Under the pieces are notes generated by a model. It saw nothing but the letters and a program-made list of their open reading frames with translations. It had not been told where the DNA came from and did not search any database. DNA of 64,000 nt, taken from assembly GCF_029633865.1 (NCBI RefSeq), contig NC_079230.1, positions 35,619,405-35,683,404 of the forward strand, written 5' to 3'. Within the stretch, counting starts at the first letter, position 1; each line of letters starts with the position of its first letter. The position numbers and the translations under genes are program-made. Positions 60,201 through 64,000 of the stretch are shown here, piece after piece. This DNA is from Lampris incognitus (Eukaryota > Chordata > Actinopteri > Lampriformes > Lampridae).

Positions 60201-61558
60201 CAATTCACCTGTTCACCTGTGGAATGTTCCAAACTGGCGTTTTTTGAGCATTCCTCAACTTTCCCAGTCTTTTGTTGCCCCTGTCGCAGCTTCTTTGGAA
60301 CGTGTTGCAGGCATCAAATTCAAAATGAGTGAATATTTGCAAAAAACAATAAAGTTTATCAGTTTGAACATTAAACATCTTGTCTTTGTAGTGTATTCAA
60401 TTGAATATATAGGTCGAAAAGGATTTGCAAATCATTGTATTATGTTTTTATTCACGTTTTACACAACGTCCCAACTTCATTGGAATTGGGGTTTGCAAAT
60501 GGCACAGATGCATAACGACTGAAACCAACGATCGGTTTCATATGCAACATAAACAGCATAATATTTACACATATTTACACATGGTAACTCTATCATGTAC
60601 ATTTCATTTCTGGATGATTGATTAACGTTATCAAAGCATAACCTGTGCTGTCATGAACTTTTCCTGTGCCATTAGGCTATGGCTATAGTAAATGGTTCTG
60701 TCTATTTTCAGTCTACTAAGTAAAAGCAGTAATGGATAACATCATAACAGAGGCACTTTGAAAAACTGTTAGAAGGATAACAGTAAGTTAGCATAGAGAG
60801 ATGTCATGTTACTGCCACTATTATCTTCCTGTGACATAATTGTTTTTTTTCTTTTTATGATATCTTTTTATATACATCTATATCTGTATTAGTAGTTAAA
60901 GCTTTATGTGTATCCTGCTGTCTTTGTTTGAGCTGTATGTCTGTTCTGTGTAAGTACACGGAGAGCCACAATGGAACTGGAGTCCAGTTCCTTGTATGTG
61001 TGGGTCTACACATGGCCCAATAAAACTAGTATTGATAATTAGTGATAGTGAAGAAGACTGGCATTAAAATTTTTTTAATAAATATGACACTTATCAACAC
61101 CAAATTGCCTAGCCAACAAAGTCTTGTTGTGATTATAAGATTTGAGGGGGGTAGGGCTTATCAGTGTTGTGTAAATTAAGTCACTACAGTGTCAATCCTC
61201 AACTATTCATCTCCTGCCAGTCACGATATATGCTTTTAAATACACATGGAGAAGCACAGTTACTGCGACAAAACTTTATGACAGAAGTGTAACGTTCATT
61301 CCAGCAGTGCTTTCATTTTTCTACTACTGTTCCGGCTGGTGGAACTGAGGACCAGAATACTGGGGCTTCTGGGAAACGCGTCCCAGTTATTTATGTCTTC
61401 TCGTTTCTCGCCAGGTGGCGACAGGTCAGCCCCATGAGAGCTCCACCTATTCATCAAGGAAGGACTGTCAGATGGCGCTCATCAGAGCAGAATACGCCAA
61501 GGTCAAGCTGGGGGAGCTAGGAAGGACTTGCGAAATTATGCTGGATCAACAAACATAG
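35546..61558 (+). CDS. med11: MED11, Mediator complex subunit 11 (three exons, complete)
   Basis: Exons 35546-35615, 56403-56533 and 61415-61558 join in phase to 345 coding bases, 114 residues plus stop. Vertebrate MED11 is about 117 residues. Hallmarks are [40 protein letters not shown], and [11 protein letters not shown] with the [12 protein letters not shown] ending. MED11 pairs with MED22 in the Mediator head module and supports pre-initiation complex assembly at RNA polymerase II promoters in the nucleus (family knowledge). The helical, coiled-coil-forming character of exon 2 fits this. Intron 1 is 20,787 bp and intron 2 is 4,881 bp, both packed with transposons, so coding sequence is about 1.3% of the span. 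All splice borders are GT-AG and the frame is intact. Confidence 0.95.
35953..36109 (+). mobile_element. tRNA-derived SINE (family A), plus strand
   Basis: Head with TGGCTCTCCTGGTACAGCGC, box B GGGTTCGAACCTGG, body with TGCCTTTCCTGTCTCTCGAC and tail CACACAAAAAAAATG. Same family as 17785-17938. Confidence 0.85.
36120..36604. repeat. Diverged direct repeat, period about 175 bp; otherwise no gene
   Basis: 36140-36240 (CTCAGGTATCCATGCT...GTAGGAAAGTGGAAAATG) resembles 36310-36410 (CTTGGGTATCCATGCT...CTAGGAATGTGGAATTATG). The unit is unknown. A short RTE-like piece (TTCTGGCCTTCTCTATACTC, AACATCGCATCTGTGGTGCT) occupies 36525-36600. Confidence 0.5.
36605..36636. repeat. (TAC)n microsatellite, 3' tail of the RTE LINE
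   Basis: Ten TAC units form the 3' terminus of the minus-strand RTE copy, as is usual for this clade. Confidence 0.95.
36605..39392 (-). mobile_element. RTE-like (BovB-type) LINE, near full length, minus strand
   Basis: Reading from the right: endonuclease at 39392-38705 ([51 protein letters not shown]), linker at 38671-38120 ([36 protein letters not shown]), then one intact 459-codon RT frame at 38031-36652. That frame contains [69 protein letters not shown] and [20 protein letters not shown]. The 3' end is GGGAGCAGCCGAAAGTAGTA followed by (AGT)n. Two or three frame breaks separate the pieces, so it is probably inactive but the best-preserved LINE in the window. Confidence 0.93.
39376..39836. 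repeat. 17-bp inverted repeat bracketing the SINE pair at the RTE 5' end
   Basis: CTTCTTTCCTAATGTAC at 39376-39392, part of the RTE coding frame, is exactly reverse-complemented at 39820-39836. The RTE 5' end therefore folds back on itself, and the SINE-like pair now sits in the loop. Confidence 0.85.
39405..39830 (-). mobile_element. Two tandem copies of a tRNA-derived SINE-like repeat, minus strand
   Basis: GTAGTGAATTAGGGGGGCAG at 39409 and GTAGCGAATTAAGGGGGCAG at 39671 start two direct copies that share GAACGCATGTCTCCCACTC-like and GACTAAAGGGTC..ACCCG segments. The minus strand of the right copy has GTCAACTAGTTAACG and GGGTTCGTGTCCCGG, resembling tRNA boxes A and B. The left copy also holds 130 bp unique to it (CCTCCTTCGGGAAGCACTTT). 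Confidence 0.7.
39842..39892. repeat. Perfect 22-bp hairpin, 7-nt loop
   Basis: 39842-39863 (starting CACTATGTCAGCCTCATCCC) is exactly reverse-complemented at 39871-39892. AT-rich near-duplicates (ATTTATATTAACTGTGAACA) follow at 39901-40010. Confidence 0.9.
40125..40885 (+). mobile_element. Retroelement D copy 2, with 3' tail
   Basis: Begins GGTGTGGGAAGATGGTGGCG and ends GGGCTGGGGGAAATGGAATT...AAATTACAATAAATTGGTCC, a LINE-like 3' end. Two homologous halves inside share GCTAGCC..GCAGAC..GCAGTTCCG. A 20-base T-run lies at 40690-40713. No conserved protein, so probably non-autonomous. Confidence 0.75.
41050..42165 (-). mobile_element. Tc1-like transposon with broken DD34E transposase, minus strand
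   Basis: From right to left: amino-terminal HTH region at 42136-41903 ([34 protein letters not shown]), middle at 41842-41645, and a catalytic frame at 41724-41347 ([29 protein letters not shown]). The last frame, 41411-41076, has LFQHDCAP with the second Asp and [11 protein letters not shown] with the Glu 35 residues later, i.e. DD34E. At least three frame breaks. The terminal inverted repeats were not clearly recognised. It lies in med11 intron 1. Confidence 0.85.
42173..42242. repeat. (GT)n then (AT)n microsatellite
   Basis: About 26 GT units followed by GTATGTATATATATATATT, separating the Tc1 and hAT pieces. Confidence 0.95.
42243..42502 (-). mobile_element. hAT (ZBED-type) transposase fragment, carboxy-terminal side
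   Basis: A minus-strand frame with [35 protein letters not shown] and [12 protein letters not shown], the segment before the hAT dimerisation region in ZBED1-like transposases. Its preceding part lies at 46242-46480, beyond the L2 insertion. Confidence 0.85.
42503..43127 (+). other. Probable 5' UTR of the L2-like LINE; no gene
   Basis: No reading frame of interest. The stretch sits between hAT coding sequence and the L2 endonuclease, so it most likely belongs to the LINE or to its insertion site. The exact 5' boundary cannot be set by eye. Confidence 0.4.
43128..46241 (+). mobile_element. L2-like LINE, near full length, with EN, RT and 3' UTR
   Basis: Endonuclease at 43128-43800 ([71 protein letters not shown]). 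Linker in frame 43856-44701 ([33 protein letters not shown]). RT at 44805-45407 ([51 protein letters not shown] with intact YADD) and 45415-45939 ([36 protein letters not shown]). 3' UTR with GTCGCTTTGGATAAAAGC ending ACTGTAATGTAATG. Damage: frameshifts at about 43790, 44700 and 45400 and a stop at 45048-45050. It is inserted into a hAT element and is the longest representative of the family also seen at 3436 and 10568. Confidence 0.93.
46242..46480 (-). mobile_element. hAT (ZBED-type) transposase fragment, upstream side
   Basis: The minus strand reads [20 protein letters not shown] and GSKEMRG, the conserved TRWNS-like block of hAT transposases, with a preceding frame in [13 protein letters not shown] context. 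Frames do not join perfectly. It pairs with 42243-42502 as one element split by the L2 LINE. Confidence 0.8.
46700..47470 (+). mobile_element. Penelope-like element 3' part with GIY-YIG endonuclease
   Basis: The frame 46761-47141 contains [20 protein letters not shown] and [20 protein letters not shown], a GIY-YIG-type domain (V-Y, then [14 protein letters not shown]). The tail is frameshifted ([24 protein letters not shown]). The 3' region holds two copies of a 36-bp unit (TTTATAAGGGTGGGGATACC) at 47327-47396 and ends with CTGAAGAGGTCACTTAGATG and TCAATAAATATTTTATCTAG. Confidence 0.9.
47647..47709 (-). mobile_element. R4/Rex6-like LINE extreme carboxy terminus
   Basis: The minus strand encodes [20 protein letters not shown] followed by TGA, the final residues of the same LINE class as 13430-14950. 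The rest of the copy is missing. Confidence 0.6.
47720..48134. other. No gene recognised
   Basis: Contains a short (AAT)n/(ATT)n palindromic tract at about 47745-47770 and otherwise unassigned sequence. Confidence 0.5.
48135..48240 (+). mobile_element. Retroelement D copy 3, 3' end only
   Basis: GCACTGCTGTGGGCTGGGGG followed by AAACGGCATTTCGTTTC and CCTGATTCCTGA matches the 3' end of 40125-40885. Confidence 0.8.
48241..48721. other. No gene recognised
   Basis: Unassigned intron 1 sequence with an A/C-rich low-complexity patch at 48613-48640. Confidence 0.5.
48722..49070 (-). mobile_element. RTE-like LINE fragment, minus strand
   Basis: On the plus strand GCAACAGCGGATCATCCATT and GCCACTGTCTCCAAACCATA match the 3' third of the RTE copies at 29618 and 36605 (ELEVAELK and [10 protein letters not shown] regions), with internal deletions. 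Confidence 0.8.
49061..49088. repeat. Perfect 28-bp palindrome at the RTE 5' end
   Basis: ACTGCTACTGTTGG is followed at once by its own reverse complement. It sits exactly where the RTE homology ends. Confidence 0.9.
49308..49888. repeat. Left terminal inverted repeat of the 6.8-kb transposon
   Basis: Near-identical reverse complement of 55548-56095. Shared blocks include CCTGGTTTAGCCTCATGGTC, CATTTTAAAGGGGACCTTCT, GCCCTGTGGCATCTAGGAAT and TAGACCAAAGCCAGTTAG. Immediately inside it, at 49886, a second copy of the tip (TAGTCCATGGGTCAGA) occurs. Confidence 0.92.
50566..55240 (+). pseudogene. Large transposase-like protein with zinc fingers and PIN/XPG-like nuclease segment
   Basis: The first ATG (50566) opens [21 protein letters not shown] +1 shift at about 50668-50680 moves the frame into the one that stays open to 54043. 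A TGA at 54044-54046 interrupts it, but the same frame continues open to 55240, so this is one gene of about 1,550 codons with two lesions. Order: two Cys/His modules (C..C with YYHRKC; CIFC..C with HYHRSC), a coiled-coil-like part at about 51440-51580 ([17 protein letters not shown]), and a core with [29 protein letters not shown] and [15 protein letters not shown]. After the TGA come [36 protein letters not shown] (acidic metal-binding pattern as in PIN/XPG-fold nucleases) and [13 protein letters not shown]. It closes with a Cys-rich tail at 55060-55160. I do not recognise a host gene. The catalytic role of the core is inference. Confidence 0.8.
55548..56095. repeat. Right terminal inverted repeat of the 6.8-kb transposon
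   Basis: Begins CTAACTGGCTTTGGTCTAG and ends GGCCCATGGACTA. It is about 33 bp shorter than the left copy because of small deletions, for example near CTCATTTAAGG. Confidence 0.92.
56403..56533 (+). CDS. med11: med11 exon 2
   Basis: 131 bp between a TTTCAG acceptor and a CAG/GTAAAC donor. It completes the split Gly codon and encodes [20 protein letters not shown] through SAQIRYLTQ. Confidence 0.95.
56590..56636 (-). mobile_element. Penelope-like element 3' tail next to the minisatellite
   Basis: AAGTGACCTCTTCAGTCTCA on the plus strand is the reverse complement of the tail at 47395-47440. It directly adjoins the first minisatellite unit, as in the source element. Confidence 0.8.
56637..58872. 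repeat. 36-bp minisatellite, about 62 copies
   Basis: Units of the form ACAAACAATACAGTGACTGC followed by AGGTATCCCCACCCTT repeat head to tail with single-base variants (GGTGT, AAGTAT, GGGATCTCC). A higher-order pattern of variants recurs. Because 36 is a multiple of three, all frames stay open and give meaningless open frames of 477, 525 and 600 codons. The array starts about 100 bp after med11 exon 2 and is spliced out with intron 2. Confidence 0.97.
58874..60495 (-). mobile_element. Tc1/mariner transposon, 1.6 kb, broken DD34E transposase
   Basis: The ends are inverted copies (CAAACCCCAATTCCAATGAA at the left and its reverse complement at the right) within about 220-bp inverted repeats, 58874-59094 and 60279-60495. 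TA precedes the left end, but the expected TA is missing on the right. The transposase on the minus strand begins at 60232 with an HTH region (SLCEQL-like, [20 protein letters not shown]) and has [15 protein letters not shown] up to 59531. It shifts frame in a run of ten C (59537-59546), then continues at 59461-59102 with [19 protein letters not shown] and [16 protein letters not shown]. The spacing from the second Asp to Glu is 34 residues. It is inserted at the edge of the minisatellite. Confidence 0.92.
60496..61414. other. med11 intron 2 end; short Penelope remnant, otherwise no gene
   Basis: 60505-60550 (TGCATAACGACTGAAACCAA...GGTTTCATATGCAAC) resembles the reverse complement of 47275-47325, the Penelope region just before its 36-bp units, so it marks the far border of the expanded element. 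The rest is AT-rich and unassigned up to the exon 3 acceptor. Confidence 0.55.
61415..61558 (+). CDS. med11: med11 exon 3 (terminal)
   Basis: Acceptor GCCAG at 61414. The exon starts [20 protein letters not shown] and ends CEIMLDQQT with a TAG at 61556-61558. Confidence 0.95.
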   Translation: MATGQPHESSTYSSRKDCQMALIRAEYAKVKLGELGRTCEIMLDQQT

Positions 61559-62462
61559 AGAGGAGCCAGATGGTGGCTAAACCTGAAGTGTTGGTAAAAA
61601 TGTAGAGCAGATTAGTCCCACAGAGTCATGACACCTGGACTGGCATTACTGCTGGTTTTTGGATATTGATAGTCTTGCATTTGAGGTCAGCTGAGGATGA
61701 ATATATACATGCTTTCTTTCACAAGGGCTTTTTATGATATAATTTATGTCATTTCATATTAGCTGAAGATCTCGTGTCAAGTTTCATGTTCTTAAGTGAA
61801 AAAGTGTATTGTTTTTACAAATTAACAAATAAGGACAGATGTGACAGCAGTATAATAACACTTTCTTTACAATTTCTCCCATTTGTAAAATAAAACAAGC
61901 AGTATTTTCTCCAGTCTTTGAATTTTTTATATTTAAATTTTTGCACCCTACCATGTTTCTTTCATTATATCTACTAAACAACAACAACGATCTCAACGGC
62001 GGAAGACAATGCCATGAAGGCGGATGAAGGATGCTACAGAGGGTGGTCTCCGATCATATTGGTTCTCCGTGACGTTGGACTCTGGCCACCCCCTGCCAAG
62101 GACCGTGTGGTGGCTGCAGGTGCATCAGCCTCTCCACGGAAAAAGCTGTCGTGCACAGGCATCCTCCCGCGGGGATACCCACAAGGAGGACAGTCATACT
62201 CGACCCCAAGTGACTGCCAAGGATGACGATTGATTAAACAACATATAGTTAATCAGTGACACCATCAGACATATTTTAATGGGCTTTAGCAACTATAATT
62301 TACTGTAGCACCCTTAAATCATTTTTCAGCCTCCAATTTTATTAGATTTTTTTTCCTGATTGGGCTTGAAAAAATATGCTATAGATCCCAAATCGTAAGA
62401 CACATGGAGAAGTCTGGCACTAGTACCCAGTGAAGACTGCTGGGAAGCACGTGTGCATCCTG
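61559..62462. other. med11 3' UTR and downstream, no further gene recognised
   Basis: The 3' UTR probably runs to about 61910. A GC-richer stretch at 61990-62230 has overlapping short frames (about 70 codons) without recognisable motif and may be an uncharacterised repeat. Confidence 0.45.
61889..61894 (+). terminator. med11: Candidate med11 polyadenylation signal AATAAA
   Basis: First good AATAAA after the stop codon, 331 bp downstream, followed by T-rich sequence. Other signals cannot be excluded. Confidence 0.5.
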
Positions 62463-62818
62463 TGCTGTATGGGTCCATCCATCCATCCATTATCCAAGCC
62501 ACTTATCCTGAGTAGGGTCATGGGATGCTGGAGCCTATCCCAGCAGTCACTTGGCAGCAAGTGGGGAGACACCCTGGACAGGCTGCCAGGCCATCACAAG
62601 GCCGACACATTCACACCTAGGGACAATTTAGTATGGCCGAGTCACCCTACCAACATGTCATTGGACTGTGGGAGAAAACCAGAGCACCCAGAGGAAACCC
62701 ATGCAGACACGGGGAGAATATGCAAACTCCACACAGAGGACGACCCGAGATGACCCTCACGGTTGGACTACCCCGGCATTTGAACCCAGGACCTTCTTGC
62801 TGCGCCACCGTGCTGCTT
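62463..62818 (-). mobile_element. tRNA-derived SINE (family D), full copy, minus strand
   Basis: The minus strand begins GCAGCACGGTGGCGCAGCAA (box A region), has GGTCCTGGGTTCAAATGCC as box B, then GAGTTTGCATATTCTCCCCG, GGGATAGGCTCCAGCATCCC and a GGATGGATGGATGGA tail. Related partial copies: 6940-7015 and 33955-34180. Confidence 0.85.
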
Positions 62819-63059
62819 GTTATTTAAATTAGACAGACTTTTCTGTTGGTACCTGTGCTACTACTGCAGACCTTGATCACCTTTGTTGGTGCATTTTTCT
62901 GTTTAAGATTAAGAGGCATACCAACCGATAAAAGAAAAAGTAATAACCGACTCAATAAAAGATCTGTAGAACAAAGTCATCAGGTACCTATTGACACTGA
63001 ACTTAACTAGCTGCCTCAGACAAAAAAGGTGCTGCTGACTTTTTTTTTCTTTTCTTTTT

Positions 63060-63206
63060 TTTTTTTGCATAGCAAATTGGTATTACAATCAAAGTTCAGC
63101 TTGTTATCCATTATCGTGCCCAAGTACTTGTATGACTCAACAATTTCAACATCATGACAGTTAATGTTAGTGTTGACTGGGTTGGAGGGATTAAATCTAA
63201 AATCGT
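63060..63206 (-). mobile_element. LINE RT fragment, 3' part, minus strand
   Basis: The minus strand encodes DFRFNPSNPVNTNINCHDVE and ESYKYLGTIMDNKLNFD. It is the continuation of 63720-64000 after an insertion. Confidence 0.8.
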
Positions 63207-63719
63207 CAAGTCAAGTCAGTGTTATTTGTATGTATAGCCCAATATCACAAATTACAAATTTGCCTCAAGGGGCTTTACAGCAACACAACATCCTGTCCTT
63301 AGACCCTCACATGGGATAAGGAACAACTCCCTAGAAATCTTTAATGGAGAAAAAATAGGAAGAAACCTCTGAAGTAATACTTGGGGTAGTATTGGTCGAG
63401 GATCAATGACCACACCGGGTTATAGAACTCAGGTTTAATCGTGGCTCAGTAGGCAGATGTAATAACCATACATGGTAGTGGTGTAACCATAATAACAGTC
63501 CGGGTAGTACATAACACCTAGTGTAGTTCCAGTGGATATACATGGCATTATATCACTACAACCTCCGGGAGGGCAACAGAGGAGGATCTCTCTCCCAAGA
63601 CGGACAACGTACAATGATGTGTTTACACAATTTACACAACACAGCACCGAAAGAGGATAACACAATTATAATGGAGTTACAAAAATTAAAATTGATAAAA
63701 TTCAAAAGTCAATACACAT
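63207..63719. mobile_element. Non-coding teleost repeat inserted into the LINE
   Basis: Starts TCAAGTCAAGTCAGTGTTAT, has AGCCCAATATCACAAATTAC, GGGCTTTACAGCAACACAAC and AGGAAGAAACCTC. This repeat is common in fish genomes. It separates KTKDM from DDFRFNP in the LINE frame. No protein recognised. Confidence 0.65.
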
Positions 63720-64000
63720 GTCTTTGGTCTTAGTCACATTTAATTGCAGAAAGGCTTCCTGACACCATTTGGAGAAATAGTCTATGACAGGACCATGGGA
63801 CATTTCATTCTCCTTCAGCAGGCTCACTCTCACCGTGTCATCTGCAGATTTCACAATGTGATGATTTTTTAACTCACTGCGGCAGTCATTAGTGTACAGG
63901 ACATATAGGAGAGGACACAGCCCTGAGGGGAGCTGATTGATTTGGAAGTCAAGCCAGAAAAGTGTCCAGTCACTCTCACTCTCTGAGATCTGTTGGTGAG
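63720..64000 (-). mobile_element. LINE RT fragment, upstream part, minus strand, cut by window edge
   Basis: The minus strand reads [36 protein letters not shown] and DYFSKWCQEAFLQLN, RT blocks of a CR1/L2/Rex1-group LINE. ADD is preceded by S in place of F or Y. Confidence 0.85.

Noticed and set aside
61990..62233. Two overlapping 70-codon frames downstream of med11
   Set aside because: No start support, motif or splice evidence; likely repeat-derived.

Overview
The window is nuclear DNA from a teleost fish. Two split, conserved vertebrate genes with GT-AG introns sit in a background that is almost entirely transposable elements: LINEs, tRNA-derived SINEs, Tc1/mariner and hAT DNA transposons, Penelope-like elements, one solo LTR, microsatellites and a large minisatellite. 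No bacterial gene, operon or CRISPR array is present, and most long open frames are decayed transposon genes.

Host genes. pelp1 (minus strand) enters from the right. Its first six coding exons, read from 35384 down to 6643, encode the amino-terminal RIX1-like part of the protein; later exons are not recognised and probably lie left of base 1. med11 (plus strand) starts 161 bp away, head to head with pelp1. Its three exons (35546-35615, 56403-56533, 61415-61558) join in phase to a 114-residue Mediator head subunit. The shared promoter gap holds a perfect CRE palindrome (TGACGTCA). The 345 coding bases of med11 are spread over 26 kb because intron 1 (20.8 kb) and intron 2 (4.9 kb) are filled with transposons.

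Layout. 1-6640: LINE remnants, an AT-rich tandem repeat and a palindromic Tc1 derivative with 535-bp arms. 6640-35384: pelp1 exons separated by nested LINEs (CR1/L2-like, RTE-like, R4/Rex6-like), SINEs, a hAT MITE and a solo LTR. 35385-35545: bidirectional promoter. 35616-56402: med11 intron 1, with a near full-length RTE-like LINE, a Tc1 copy, a hAT element split by an L2-like LINE, a Penelope fragment with a GIY-YIG domain, and a 6.8-kb DNA transposon with about 0.55-kb inverted repeats. 56534-61414: med11 intron 2, with about 62 copies of a 36-bp minisatellite that grew from the tail of a Penelope-like element, and a Tc1 copy at its edge. 61559-64000: med11 3' region, a SINE and a LINE.

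The most interesting object is the 6.8-kb transposon at 49308-56095. It carries a protein of about 1,550 codons, broken by one in-frame TGA and one amino-terminal frameshift, with zinc-finger-like modules, a transposase-like core, a PIN/XPG-like nuclease segment and a Cys-rich tail. I read it tentatively as Academ-like. Other notable points are the Penelope-derived minisatellite, the foldback Tc1 element, and short snap-back palindromes at the 5' ends of several RTE copies.
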